From: Favolaschia claudopus
Lineage: Eukaryota; Basidiomycota; Agaricomycetes; Agaricales; Mycenaceae
Assembly (NCBI GenBank): GCA_037176885.1
Contig: JAWWNJ010000102.1
Span: 248,001 to 312,000 of the forward strand
Direction: 5' to 3'
Length of the DNA stretch: 64,000 bases
Part shown: piece by piece, positions 23,404 through 33,965 of the stretch
How positions within the stretch are numbered: position 1 is the stretch's first letter
Layout: every line of letters begins with the position of its first letter
The notes under the pieces: model-generated
The model's input: only the letters and a program-made list of their open reading frames with translations
The model's database searches: none
What the model was told of the DNA's origin: nothing
Position numbers and translations under genes: made by a program

Positions 23404-23600
23404 GTTATCTGGCCATCACGCTGTTATCTGCCAGATAACGGCGGTACTCGACTTTGCCAGTTCAGATTCTCGAAATAACAAGTCAGAAGCATTCAGTTAT
23501 CTCTCCTCTGCACACTAGAGCAATCTTGAGACTCACCGACATCGAGAGAGGCAGGAAATTGCAAGAATGTTATCTGCCAGCACTGCCACTGGCAGATAAC
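23404..23600. mobile_element. Small palindromic MITE (GTTATCTG)
   Basis: GTTATCTGGCCA and GTTATCTGCCAGATAAC at the left, and GTTATCTGCCAG..CTGGCAGATAAC at the right, give nested inverted repeats about 200 bases apart. Ends are approximate. Confidence 0.4.
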
Positions 23601-23924
23601 ACCCAGTTGATCGGAACATCAACCCGTGAAACAGGTATTTACGAGAGGCGTCTGAGGCAGATTTTTGGGGAAGAGCCCCCCGGAGGTCAATAGCCCTTAG
23701 TCCGCAAATTTATCACACAAATTTGCGCTTTCTCGAGGCGTTCAAGACTCAGATCAATAGCCAAGCAAATAATAATATTTGGGCCGCCTTCTGATGCACG
23801 TGCTGTTAATAGTGGGTCAGATCTGAAGCCTCTTGGCTATTTTTTTTCGCAGCCGACTTGGGAGGATTTATCTACCTCGATTCCGTTGTCTAACAGAATA
23901 TAAATTGTGTGGAGGAACAAGCCA

Positions 23925-23941
23925 AAAAAAAAAAAAAAAAA
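23925..23941. repeat. Poly(A) run of about 17 bases
   Basis: An A homopolymer just downstream (relative to the minus-strand gene) of the coding region at 23985. It may be a retroelement or processed-copy tail on the plus strand, but no element upstream supports this. Confidence 0.4.
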
Positions 23942-23984
23942 GGTTGTGTCATGCGAATCAATGGCATCTGTGGGAAATTACAGT

Positions 23985-25352
23985 CTAGATACATGATGAG
24001 GACCGCTGCGAAGTGGCCGCAGGAGCTTCGACCTGCGCAAGAAGTTTTTTCAGGCGTGCAACCTCACCTTCGGCAAGTTCACGTGCCGCCTCAGAAGTTT
24101 CAAGCGCCGCTTCGGAGGTTGCCAGCGCCGCTTCGGAGGATGTAAGCGCCGCTTCGGCGTGCCGCCGAGCAAGCGTTTGCTCCACCAAAGGCCGGTTATT
24201 CACCTGCGGACTGTGTTAACGACATGTACGAAGGAGGAAAATGCCTGGACACCTCTTGCTGTTGCCGCACGTTCTCGACAAATTCTGAGAAGGCGGCTTC
24301 GAAACGCTGCTTCACCCCCTCAGCACTGAACACTCTTTTGGCTTTCTCTGCCATGAGACCCTTTACCTTGTGAGTCAGCTGCCACTGGAGTGCGTCCGAC
24401 CTCATGAATCGAAAACTCGGAGCGGTGACCACGTCCGATTCTTCGCACCCCATGATGGTCCTTGTGACATCGAAAATGGCCCGGCCGTAATAGTAGCAAT
24501 TTGACTCCAGCAGGTCATAGTTTGGGCTGTGTTTGGACACAAAAGACGCGAGAGACAGTACATGTGCGACTGAAATTTGGCTTTGTTCTGGAGCTGTGAT
24601 GGTGGCTAGTAAGGTCGAGGTGCCCGGTTCGATTTTATTGATATGGAGAGGGTCGCGTCGTAACGATATGATGATACGGTCGTCGGCAACGGACGTGGTG
24701 CGCTTTTTGGAAGCCTCCATCGAGTGACGAGCAGCGACGGCCATAAGGGGGGTACGACCTTCGTTTGTTGGGCTACTAAGCAAGTGGTAAGCGAGGTTGC
24801 GCGGTAAGCATACGAATTCCTAACGTGGTGATCGGTTCAGCGATGGAGGTGCCGTCGGCAGGAGCCTCTATCGTGTGCAACGTGATCTTTTCCTTGGTTT
24901 TGTCTGGCGGCTGAAAGTCGGTGCCCCCATCGCTCTACCAGCATGTAATTGGTCACACCAGATTTTCTGGTGTCCTCGAAAGAGTATACGATGTATTCGT
25001 GCAAAGGTGCGACATCGCGCTGGAAGTACTGAACCTGGGTGATGCGCAAATTCTCACATGCGTCACCGCTTGCGACCATCTGTGCCTGCAAGACGAGAGA
25101 AGTATAGACAGCGAAGGGGATGTGGCTGAGAGCAGCCGACAGCTTAAGAGATTGGTGGCGATTTTCGTCAGTAATCGGAAAGAAAGTAGCGGCCATGGTA
25201 GGGGACATTGGGGAGGGAGGAGGTAGCGAGTTGAGGTTCATGATATGTCGTATATCGTGATAGAGGGCACGGAGACGAAAGAACATCTTAAAAGCTAAGT
25301 AGCTCAGAGGGACTACTGCAGAGTTGAACGTGGCATCCCACGTGCGAACCAC
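23985..25352 (-). pseudogene. Unrecognised agaricomycete protein with HEY...NC core and C-terminal coiled coil
   Basis: Two long exons on the minus strand. The first (25352 to about 24780) includes FFPITDENRH and PLHEYIVYSFEDTRKSG, then, after an extra G in a five-G run at 24924-24928, TDFQPPDKTKEKITLHTIEAP. The second (24783-24196) includes SPNYDLLESNCYYYGRAIF. The heptad-rich TSSEAALATSEAALETSEAA at 23985-24203 could be a further coiled-coil exon. The order His (HEY) then Asn-Cys (SNCYYYG) resembles permuted papain-like folds such as LRAT or PPPDE, which is only an inference. Multi-copy families of this kind occur in mushrooms. The apparent frameshift may be real or reflect a splice I have not placed. 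No start ATG is fixed. Confidence 0.5.
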
Positions 25353-25508
25353 ACCCTGTAGGCTGTTTCACCACGCTTTTGCCGTAGTTGTACCTTAAGT
25401 AGCAAAGCTTCGCTCCGGTGGGGCTTCAGGTGGCGGGGAACGTCGTCAGCATGGTAACTTACTTCGGTATGAACTGTGTATAGCACGGCGCAAACAAACG
25501 AAGTGTTA

Positions 25509-25623
25509 CAGTGGCGCCATCTGATGCCACCCCTAAATAGAACAGCCTATTTCTGGAACTTTTGATGCAATGATAATTTTTTGGGGGTGGCATCAGATGG
25601 CGCTTGAGATGGCGCCGCCACTG
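25509..25623. mobile_element. Tc1/mariner-type MITE, copy 2
   Basis: 115 bases with CAGTGGCG.CCATCTGATG ends, TA on both sides (25507-25508, 25624-25625). In reverse orientation it aligns with 3876-4327 once the nested element there is removed. One arm carries a tandem duplication of the GGCGCCATCT part. Confidence 0.75.
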
Positions 25624-25949
25624 TAGCGGGTCACGTGACCCACCTCCCGAATCGAAACAAATGGGCGATTGTCCCAAAAAGGATCATGCGCTGACTAAGC
25701 ATGATCCGTCTTGATTCCCAGTGGCAGCCGGATCGAACGGCCTCGAACCTCCTCGAACTTTTTCCCATGGTCTCACCCGGTTCGAGATTTGGCCGAGGCC
25801 ACGATCTGGCAGGACCCCCGACAACCTGATGCCTGCCGGGAAAATTTTGGATTTATCCGGACCCCTAATGGGGAAAATCTCAGACCAGGCCTCCGCCAGG
25901 TCGACATTTTATCCGAATTGTTGGCCAGGCCAGGCCTCCGGTCACTACC

Positions 25950-26188
25950 TACTGTACTATTTCGACCGTAGATTCAAGTCACAGGTCACAGAGGGACTTG
26001 AATTGAATCTATTTTATTTTTGTAACATGTCACAGCGCGTTTTGTGGCCATTTCCCATCAAAAATTGATCGAAAAAAACGCGCAAAATCTCCCTAAAAGG
26101 CAATTTAATCACTGCTGAATGATGGCAAAAGTGAAGATGAAGTGTCACATCTCAAACCCATTGAATCTACGGTCGAAATAGTACAGTA
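25950..26188. mobile_element. 239-base MITE (TIR TACTGTACTATTTCGACC)
   Basis: TACTGTACTATTTCGACC continues as GTAGATTCAA and is exactly inverted at the right end. Flanking TA inside the quoted ends would make it a TA-target element. Non-coding. Confidence 0.7.
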
Positions 26189-26197
26189 TCTAATAGG

Positions 26198-26600
26198 TTC
26201 GTCCCAGATAGAGTAAATCAACGTCTTGAAAACCCCGTACCTTCGTCGTAAAAAATAGTGTAAATCAAGCGGAAACTGCCTGATGTCTGTCGCAGATAGA
26301 GTAAATCGCGCGGAGCGCGAGAAATTTTTGAGACCTGAAGTCGGTCTGGGGAATTACAAGCAGATTGCAAGACAGATTTCGAGCGTCAAGCAGCAAAAAT
26401 AAACCGAAATTGGATGATTCTGAGCAGTTTTAAGCTCAAATTTGCTTCAGAAAAGGCTAAACAACTGTCCTTTGGGGGATCCAGCCGCAAAAATCCGAAA
26501 TTACCCCCAGATGTTCGTCACAAATCGAGTAAATCGGTCTGTTTGAGGGCGAAAATCATAGAGTAAATCAGCCCAAATTTCGGGCGACAATGTGACGAAC
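26198..26600. mobile_element. 403-base MITE with AGAGTAAATC repeats
   Basis: The ends TTCGTCCCA and inverse of TTCGTCACA are flanked by an exact 8-base direct repeat CTAATAGG (26190-26197, 26601-26608). Inside, variants of ATAGAGTAAATC occur five times at irregular spacing, in the positions expected of transposase-binding repeats. Superfamily hAT is suggested by the 8-base duplication only. Confidence 0.6.
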
Positions 26601-27115
26601 CTAATAGGTAGTGACCGGGGGCCTGCCAGGCCTCAGAAAAATCGCCTAAAATCAAGGAGAAATCGGAATTTTGCTCCATCCAGCTCGGGTATCAGCTCTC
26701 TACTCATGGCATTGGCCCTGCCGAACCGTTGCGTCCCATACAAATGCCCGAAACTGCCTGAAAAGGGCGATATCAAAACAGGATTTCGTTGATTTGCCGT
26801 GATTTAAAAGATAACTGACCCGAATTCGTCAATGGTTAGCCGCAAGATCCTCAACTAAACCGTCGGCAGTCTATGTTATCCGAATTTTGGCCAGGCCTGT
26901 CGGCAACCACCCATGCTTTATCCGAATTTTGTACCAGCCTTGGGCTCCGAAAAGTTGATTTCTCATCCGAATTGGGGCAGGGTACGCGCGAATTTTGGGC
27001 ATGTTTTATCCGAATTGAAAATTTCGCGGGCAGGCATCATAGGGGTTGTCGGGGGTCCTGATCTGGCTCGAAGGTTTTAGCATTGCATATTGAACTACCT
27101 CGAACTGTGGAGAGC

Positions 27116-28640
27116 GAGATGTATTCACTATGGGAATACATGCTATTTTTACTGCCTAGCCCGCCACTGATGCCCCACTGCCTCTGCCCCGCCCCACCGC
27201 CCACTTCCAACGCCGTTGAACTCATCGCGACTTCCCCAGTAAACCGTTCTTCAATCGAAAGACAAGTGGCCAAGAATATCTATATTGGGAGGAAATTAGT
27301 TTACGAAGGGACATGTTAGATCCCAGGTCGACCCGGGTTTTGGAGATGCCTTATCTGCAGCCAAGAAAGCCGTGAGACAAGTGAAGACGGAGCGCAGAAC
27401 TAAACAAACCTACCTTGAACGTCTGATCAGCGTGGGGCGGCGATATATCGTATCTGCAAAGTGAGAATAAATTCAAAGGGGTACTAGCCGTTGAAACAAT
27501 ACATACCGGGATGCGTGCGGGAAATACCGCAGGCGAAGCGACAAGGGGGAAAAAAGAGATAGGGCCCAAACGAGTACTCAATTCTGCACCGCTACCGAGT
27601 TAACAATCTAGCCAGGTCTAGGCAGATAAAAAGAGAACTAACTGAGTTAGCGGTGAAGTGAGTTGACCTTGCAGGAGTTGACTGTAGTTTCGAATCAGCT
27701 CCGAGGCATACTACCAACTGCGCGCCTCAAATGAGCGAAAGAAAAGGTGATAAAGGCCGTATTCACTAACGACGAGCGCCCCGCAATCAGCGGCTAATCA
27801 GCTAGCAAAAGAAGTGAGTTAGCGGATGTGGGTGAACGTGGAACAAAAGGCTTACAGCGCCACATTCAAATCGGAGGGAGATGGTAGGCAGCCGAAGTAT
27901 GCGTAGCCACAGCTTCGGCTAGAGAAACGACGCTGGGAGAGCTTGTATCGTAGACAGAGTCAAATAGGAATACAGCCCAGCCAGAGACAGACGACAGAAA
28001 AGAAGAGGGCCGCCAGCCGGTGACAAGAAGACTAATGTGATTACTTGAGGTAGACCGTAGACGTGGAGAGAACGGAGCGAAGTGGAAGACGGGATAATGA
28101 GCCAGATGGCGGCAGCGCGCGGCGACGACGACGGGGAGGACGGGGCCGACGACAAGAAGATTTTGGAATTCGGACAAAGCAAAGGGAGATGGTGGTGGTA
28201 CAGTGCCAAGCATCACATCACGGTTCCTTTTTTGGCAGGGAACGGCATCAAAAGTTAAACTCGATACTACATTATGCCGTCATCACCATTCGACTTCGAA
28301 ACAGTGTAGAACGTCTATATGGATGTGTAGCAACCCATCTTGTGCTTTGCAAGGGTGTGACGGAAGCGAAGGCGAGTCGAGTTCCGGCACAAGTGGATCA
28401 AACAAAAAGAACTGGTGTAAGTCTTAGATTGACCAAGGGAAAGGAATCTACGACAATCAGCTAACTACTTATACTAGAAAATGGAGGCTGTGTATTGAGT
28501 CTTGGCGACGACTCGGGCAAATCTCGCCGTGAGCTGATGCGAGCGGTAGATCCGTTACAAAGGGAATTGAACAAGTTTTTGTGTTTTCACCTCCGAAAAA
28601 GCGAAACAAGCCCTAATGATGGTTGATGCCATCATCCCAT
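27116..28640. other. No recognisable gene
   Basis: Only short frames occur on both strands. None has a domain, and splice-like sites are not arranged convincingly. The GC-rich 28060-28160 stretch gives arginine-rich or serine-rich frames on opposite strands that look like shadows. Confidence 0.35.
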
Positions 28641-28644
28641 ATCG

Positions 28645-28835
28645 GTTAGGGTTAAGATCACGTGCTTCTCGGACTTTGCCGTGCCAGCCTTGGGCGCATC
28701 ACCCAGGTAAGTCGGCTACCACTTTTTCTTGGTTTCTGCATGACAACTGAACACATCTGGCCTCAATCCATCCAAAATCAGAGCCAAAATGATGATTTTG
28801 CTTTTTTCAGACCCGAAAAAAGTGAAACACCGTGG
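28645..28835 (+). repeat. Dispersed repeat with intron-like signals, copy 2
   Basis: GGTTAGGGTTAAGATCACGTG, then CTCGGACTTTGCCGTGCCAG, a GTAAGT, and TTTTTTCAGACCCGAAAAAAGTGAA in the same order and spacing as at 5610-5795. A second GTAAGT follows at about 28840. Confidence 0.5.
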
Positions 28836-29337
28836 GAAAAAGTAAGTTCTCGACGCCAAACGCATTCTTTTGGTCGGTTTCCTTCCTCAGAAAATCCCAA
28901 ATAAATTATAAAAAATTTCTTCCGCCCGAAGAAGCAGTGTTGGAGAAGTGGCGCTTGGCACTGTAAGAAAGAAAGAGAGATGCGTGGGATAAAACACTGA
29001 AACAAACAACTTTGTGTGTTTTCTCACGAGCTCTTTTGGGGAGTTTTGACGGCGTGCAAGTCATTCTGCGGTGACCGCGCAGTGTTTTGGCGCGAACTAA
29101 TCTTAGAAATGTTGACAAAAAATTCGAGGAGGTTCGATATAGTTCTATTTGCGAGGCCGTTCAATCCGGCTGCCCGACGTTTTCACTGGGCTTGATTTCA
29201 TGTCGATGTCTGATCGATGCCTCTACTTTCTCTTCTACTCGCTCGCTCGCCGCAAAATAAGGTGTCGCTGGTGTTGTTGAACATTATACGAGGTGGATAT
29301 ATGAAATGTAAGGTATAACTAATGTGAAATAAATTGA

Positions 29338-29622
29338 TTATGCATAGTATTCTTCCTCCGAATCATATCCACTGTCCTCCGACTCTGTGTTTCCCAGATC
29401 TTGACCTGTAATCGGTTCTTCCGGCTCCTGGTCTTTGTCTGGCATCTCTGGTGTCTCCGGTTTAACTCCGCGCTCGATCCGAAAGTCTCTGGGCAGCCCT
29501 GCTTCAAGATAGCGCCGGCGTTCCACGGCTTCTCTTCCTCTGCTCGACTCGATATTGCGTGGCGGAACACCTTCCTCCCGTCTTTCAATGGCATTTTCGC
29601 CATTTGGCATTGGACCCCCCAC
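29338..29622 (-). pseudogene. Unrecognised acidic C-terminal fragment
   Basis: A 94-codon minus frame ends in an acidic tail (TESEDSGYDSEEEYYA). Its upstream half is arginine/glutamate-rich. It overlaps the start of the plus-strand RNase H fragment, so one of the two ends near 29610. Could be the end of a retroelement gag; I cannot name it. Confidence 0.3.
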
Positions 29623-30019
29623 GTCCCACCATCGAGATCTTCACAGATGCTAGTGGTAAGCTGGGTTTGGGCGGTTACTGGGGAGGTGGTGACCTTTTCT
29701 TCACTGAACCTGTCCTGGTGAAGTATGAACGCCATCCAATCCATTGGAAGGAGATGTGTGCTGTGCTACGGGCAGCGGAGGTCTGGGGTCACTGTTGGGC
29801 TGGGTTGGAGGTTATCTTTCGTATGGAATGCTGCGAGCTCGTGCTAAGGGAGGGAGGAAAAAGGATGGTATATTTATGATTGCGGTGAGGGTGATGTGAC
29901 CTCGCAGCGAGCGCTCTCGGGCCGAAACCCAGGAAGACAAGGCAGCCCGAGGGAGAAAGGGGTTGCCGGGACAGCGAGGAGGGTGAGCTGAGGCCAAGAG
30001 AGCAAGAAAAGGGGTGCGG

Positions 30020-31455
30020 CTAGAGGGCATCATGATCGTCGCCGCGCCAAACCAATCCCGGGGCGACAACCATGGAGGTTGGTTGAATAAGTGGGGGGTC
30101 GGAGAGAAGGCGTTTACTCAACCCCACAATGACATCAGGTGGCGTGTCAATGTATAGTTTGAAGCAGTCAGAAGTCCAACGGCTCAGGCGCTGAATGTCA
30201 AGGTCGGAGAGGCCGATGAGTCGAGCCCAAGTGGCAGCGCCACGGCGGAAACTATGGCCCGAATATCCTGACGATGAAATCCCGACATGAGTGAGACAGG
30301 CCTTCAAACAGTCGATGAAAAGCTTCCGCGAGAAAGCTCCATAGCCTGTACCATCCACTGTGGTCGCATAACCCCCTGAATTTCCCATAGTTGGTTCACA
30401 GGGTTTCAATGGGAAATTCACCGGAAAAACTCTGTGAATTCCACTATGGAGTTGTGAATTTCACGGAGATATTTTCACTGGGTCCAACTATGTGAGTGGG
30501 ACATATGGTGTTAATTCACATGGTTTGGGAATGATATCCACCTCATATTCCAATGAAAACTCTTTCACTGTGTTGGATTCCCTTCCAATACTCCCGGAAG
30601 TCACTTGAAAAATACGTGAAAACACAGTGGAAACTGCATTATAATATCTACTACGTACCCCTCGCTTTGACCAGCGTCAACATACAAGTATTAGTCTTAT
30701 CTCTTTTGTACGGAAGTACTTACCGAACAACTACATTACAACAAGTCTTTGCTAACGATTACTAAGTTACGGTACTCAAAGTATGTAAATTGACTAGGAA
30801 CACAACCAGTACTGGTGACCAAAACCATGTACCGTGTTCGAGGCAACTTGAACTCCATGAATTTCACGAGGTTTACGGGTGAATTTCCAAGAGTTGCCAG
30901 GAAGCGAGGAATGAACTTTCTGAGCAGTTTTCACACATATGCATTCATTCGATTTTCGAGTGAAATTCACGCACTTCATATTGCGGACTCTAATTATGTG
31001 AATCGGGTACGTGAAGTCACAACCCCATGAATCTGAATTCACTAGATAAACCCGTGAATTGTGGAATTCATGGTCCGGCTATGGGAAATTCATGGGGTTC
31101 TGCGACCACAGTGCATCGCGAGTACGCCGGCCCACAAACAGCGGGTCGTCGGGCTTGCCCGGCTTATTAAGGTGGGCGCGGAGGAGGGTGTAGGCACAGG
31201 TGGGCAAGCTAGTTTTTGCGATAGTGATGCGCACCCCAGCGCGGAAGGGGTCGGTTTTTGAGGCCGGGAGGTCAACGGTGAGGTACTCGTCGTTTGGAAT
31301 GATGAGGTTGAAAGCGCCATCGAAAGAGTCGTAGGTGATTTCGCCGCAGCGAAGAAAACCTGCAAAGGCCAGGGCGTAGGCAACTCGGAGAGTCTCGGCT
31401 AGCTCACGAGAAACACCCCGCGGAAGGGAGATAGGGACCATAGGGTTGGAGAGGG
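30020..31455 (-). pseudogene. Tyrosine recombinase, N-truncated and interrupted
   Basis: The upstream part (31455-31118) contains YALAFAGFLRCGEITYD with the first catalytic Arg, and PASKTDPFRAG. After the 758-base insert at 30356-31113 it continues DGTGYGAFSRKLF, then YSGHSFRRGAATWA (H-x-x-R box) and CFKLYIDTP with the likely nucleophile Tyr, ending at TGA 30020. Without the insert and one CATC the frame is continuous (GRRTR to DGTGYGAF). Such recombinases integrate circular DNA copies of Ngaro/DIRS or Crypton elements. Confidence 0.8.
30356..31113. mobile_element. 758-base non-autonomous element (TIR CACTGTGGTCGCA) in the recombinase
   Basis: The ends CACTGTGGTCGCA continue as KAACCCCMTGAATTTCCC over about 36 bases and are inverted at 31078-31113. 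A 4-base direct repeat CATC flanks them (30352-30355, 31114-31117). Removing it restores the recombinase frame. The interior is full of GTGAATTTCAC-like motifs. The CACTG start hints at CACTA-like ends, but the 4-base duplication is atypical. Confidence 0.75.
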
Positions 31456-31881
31456 AGGTAATCGTATTGATAACGAGGCCATCTCTACCTGTCTGCAGTC
31501 TGGCTCTATTGACCATCCGCCTACGCAAGCTCTCTTCCGCCAGTTTGCTCTCCTGGCCGCTCAACAGGACTTCACTTTTCGCCCGGTTTGGATCTCAACA
31601 GACAAAAATTTCGTAGCAGATGCCCTTTCGAGGTTCCGGTGGCTCACACTAGCAAAGCTGTATCCCCACTGGCCCCTCCCCCAAGTCCGGTACCCCGCCC
31701 TGCCCGTGTCGCCGTCACTGCCCCCTCTATTGTCATTGTGCGTTCCTAGCACCCCTTCCTCCCCCCCTTCCCCCCCCTTCCTCCCCATTGCTGTCCGTCT
31801 CCTCCCTGTTTTTGTGGAGCCTGCGGCGCTTCCCCCTGTATTTTGCCCACCTTTGGCTGCTTCAGGGTGAGCTGTTGGTTT

Positions 31882-32405
31882 GGGGCTGCCTCGGCTCCTT
31901 CGTCTTCGGGCGGAGTGCAGCGAGCTCCATTTCGGAGTTCACGCCCAATATATCAATGGCTTGCTTACACATCTCTCCCTCTCGAGAACTCAGGCCAATC
32001 CTAGGTGGTCTGGACAGACCGAAGGGATTGGCTAAAGCGATCACCCATCAGTCACGTGTCTCCTCATTCTTTTCGTCTCGCCCGCCTCCGCATCGCGTCT
32101 TTGGCTCGATGACTCCGTGTCTTTGAGACCTTCTCTTCTCCAGCCCCTCCCCCTCCATGACCTCGAGTCTCCTTCCCCGCTGCTAGTCTTGTCCCCCCGT
32201 CGCCGTCATACCCCTCTTTTTTCGTGCCCACCCACCCACTGGCACTCCTAGTTAGTTTTGCTATTTTCTGCGCACTCACGTAGCTACGGTTTTGTTCTGT
32301 ATCCTGTAGTGATGTAGGGGCTGCCCTGGCTCCCTCACCTTTGGGCGGAGTGCAGCGAGCTTCGTTTTGAAGTTCATGCCCAATATATCAATGGCTTGCT
32401 TACAA
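31882..32405 (+). repeat. Pair of ~89-base direct repeats
   Basis: 31882-31970 and 32317-32405 share GGGGCTGCC..GGCTCC, TTNGGGCGGAGTGCAGCGAG and CCCAATATATCAATGGCTTG. They bracket the end of the RNase H fragment and the zinc-knuckle fragment. Split direct repeats are a hallmark of Ngaro-type elements, but solo LTR fragments are equally possible. Confidence 0.5.
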
Positions 32406-32429
32406 ATCCTCTCTCGTAGGCCAATCCCG

Positions 32430-32708
32430 CACCTCCTGGCCCTCAAAATCAGACCCAGCCCCCGTCCTACAATTCGTGCTGAAGACCGAACTTGTTGGGG
32501 ATGTGGAAAGACCGGACATGGATTATGGGAGTGCGCTACAATTCAAGAGGTTGTTACTCGTGGCGAATTGAAGAGAGGCGAACGCGGAAGTCTTGAATGG
32601 CCGGATGGACGACTATTGCGGAGATATGGACAGCAAAATGAGACACTGATTGACGCGTTTAATCGTCAGAGACAACCACTGGCTGCTCCGGCGGCTCAAA
32701 CGAACTAA
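32430..32708 (+). pseudogene. Retrotransposon gag zinc-knuckle fragment
   Basis: The frame has one CCHC knuckle, CWGCGKTGHGLWEC, followed by a basic region and GRLLRRYGQQNETLIDAF, a layout usual at the end of basidiomycete retrotransposon gag. No capsid or protease is attached. Remnant only. Confidence 0.6.
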
Positions 32709-32719
32709 CCTTCAAGATG

Positions 32720-33000
32720 TTCGGTACACCACGAGCGCGATAAGAGTTCAGCTGGTCCACAATTTTGGGAATCGTCAACGAGTCCATCTCCTGAAGCGAG
32801 ACGAGGGGCCTCAGAAGATTTGCACGAAGGAGCTCGGCTGCGTGTTTGGCTTTTGCGGCAGCTTCATCTCAGCTGTCCGAATGCGAAAGTCAACGATTTT
32901 GCGAGCTTTCTCGGCCTCCACGCCACTGGCCTCGATGCGACGGTTCTCCCGCCGTATGAAGACGTGATCCTCATAAAATCTCAGGAGGTTTGATTAAGCA
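32720..33000 (-). pseudogene. Fragment of a transposon-type protein C-terminus
   Basis: On the minus strand, YEDHVFIRRENRRIEASG in one frame is followed by AELLRANLLRPLVSLQEM and LTIPKIVDQLNSYRARGV in the next. Basic helix followed by an IPKI..QL..YRARGV segment resembles tails of large agaricomycete transposase-family proteins. The family is not certain. Confidence 0.4.
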
Positions 33001-33059
33001 AATTGCCTATCGACCGGAATCCGGATTCGGATTAATCAGTTGTGGCCTTAGATCTACAG

Positions 33060-33930
33060 AGCCAGGAACCGTGTAAGGTGTTTAAACTGCTCAAACATTG
33101 AACGGATTATGGATTACAGCTGTTTGCAAAGTTAATGGCACTTCTTGTTTTTTTGATGTAAAGAAAGCATTTGAAACATACTGGCTTGAAGTGCTTATAT
33201 CTCCCTCAATTCTCGTCCAATCCACTCCGTTGATTGCTTGTTTTGAAGCCATTAGGCGGTGTCTCTGCACCCTCGGCAGTAGGCCGGCCGCACTTGCCGT
33301 AACTTGATCGCATCATGCCGAGTATACACAGCTTGACTGGAAAGTGGTTCGCTTCGTTCTCACTCAGTTTTGAACATATTCTGGTGCTATAAAGGGACTA
33401 TATAATCAGATTTGAGGTCAGAATTGGTCTGCAATCTCACCTTTTGGAAAACATGAATCAAACAGCTCGGCACTGAGAATGATGCTATGGTATGTAATTT
33501 CATTTTTAGGAAGGCGATTGGTCCTTGCCTTGCATTTTGAAAATGCAAGACTCGTTGTCTATGTTCTGGCTTCCATAATCATTCAGGTTGAAGTGATTCT
33601 GACAAGAAATGAGTAAGTTGTGTCAGTTTCAGTCTTCATATCAACGCCGATCAGTTGAAATCAAGGATCGCGAAATTTTGGAGTTAGAGGGCAACTATGA
33701 TATGGGATGAAAGCCCCGTTGATTCGCTTCAAAACGAGCCTACAAACGTGTGAATTGAGCAAGAATTGAGTGTGAAACAAGAGAAGTAAGTTCGGGTGTT
33801 CAAATTGTTCTTTATTTATAAAATCATCGAATGTGCCATTAGCTTTGCAAACAGCTGTAAACACGGCTTGCGCAACCCACTGGAAATCACTTGAACATAA
33901 AGCGAGGATCAGATTAAACGGATTAAGCTG
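33060..33930. repeat. Diverged foldback repeat
   Basis: ACAGCTGTTTGCAAAGTTAA (33117 on) and its inverse at 33831-33857 mark two arms that stay alignable for at least 150 bases (GCTTGTTTTGAAGC near 33235 against the inverse near 33730). Arms are about 20-30 percent different by eye. Flanking TTTGATTAAGC resembles the ends of the 43733-46147 element. Confidence 0.5.
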
Positions 33931-33965
33931 AAGAGGATGGTTGAAGTAATCTCTCCAAAAAAGAG

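Larger units (their letters stand above)
25720..27115. mobile_element. Large foldback element with nested MITEs
   Basis: Left-arm sequence (CAGGACCCCCGACAACC, GATGCCTGCC, ATCCGAATT, GGCCAGGCC, CCGGTCACTACCT) recurs inverted in the right arm between 26606 and 27110. The arms converge on the CCGGTCACTACCT / AGGTAGTGACCGG palindrome, between which lie at least two other elements (25950-26188 and 26198-26600). ATCCGAATTTTGG-type motifs repeat several times in the right arm. No ORF. Confidence 0.6.
29825..31461 (-). mobile_element. Insert carrying a tyrosine-recombinase fragment
   Basis: It is flanked by an exact 6-base duplication TCGTAT (29819-29824, 31462-31467) inside an RNase H frame. Its coding content is on the minus strand and starts directly at the right border, so the element is 5'-truncated. 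No inverted repeats at the ends. The contents fit a truncated DIRS/Ngaro or Crypton copy. Confidence 0.6.
29610..31700 (+). pseudogene. RNase H fragment of a DIRS/Ngaro-type retroelement, split by an insert
   Basis: The first part (29625-29824) reads IEIFTDASGKLGLGGYWGG and HWKEMCAVLRAAEVWG, an RNase H of the kind found in tyrosine-recombinase retroelements. The second part (31462-31700) reads DNEAISTCLQSG..QALFRQFALLAA and ends NFVADALSRFRW. Removing 29825-31461 with one TCGTAT joins EVIF to RIDNEA in frame. Reverse transcriptase upstream is missing. The fragment is flanked by unrelated sequence at about 29610. Confidence 0.75.

Noticed and set aside
23925..23941. Poly(A) as tail of a LINE or processed pseudogene
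   Set aside because: No upstream retroelement or intronless gene copy and no flanking duplication could be seen.
27866..28464. Opposing ORFs at 28 kb as a host gene
   Set aside because: Both frames are compositionally biased and overlap; no domain, start context or splice pattern supports either.
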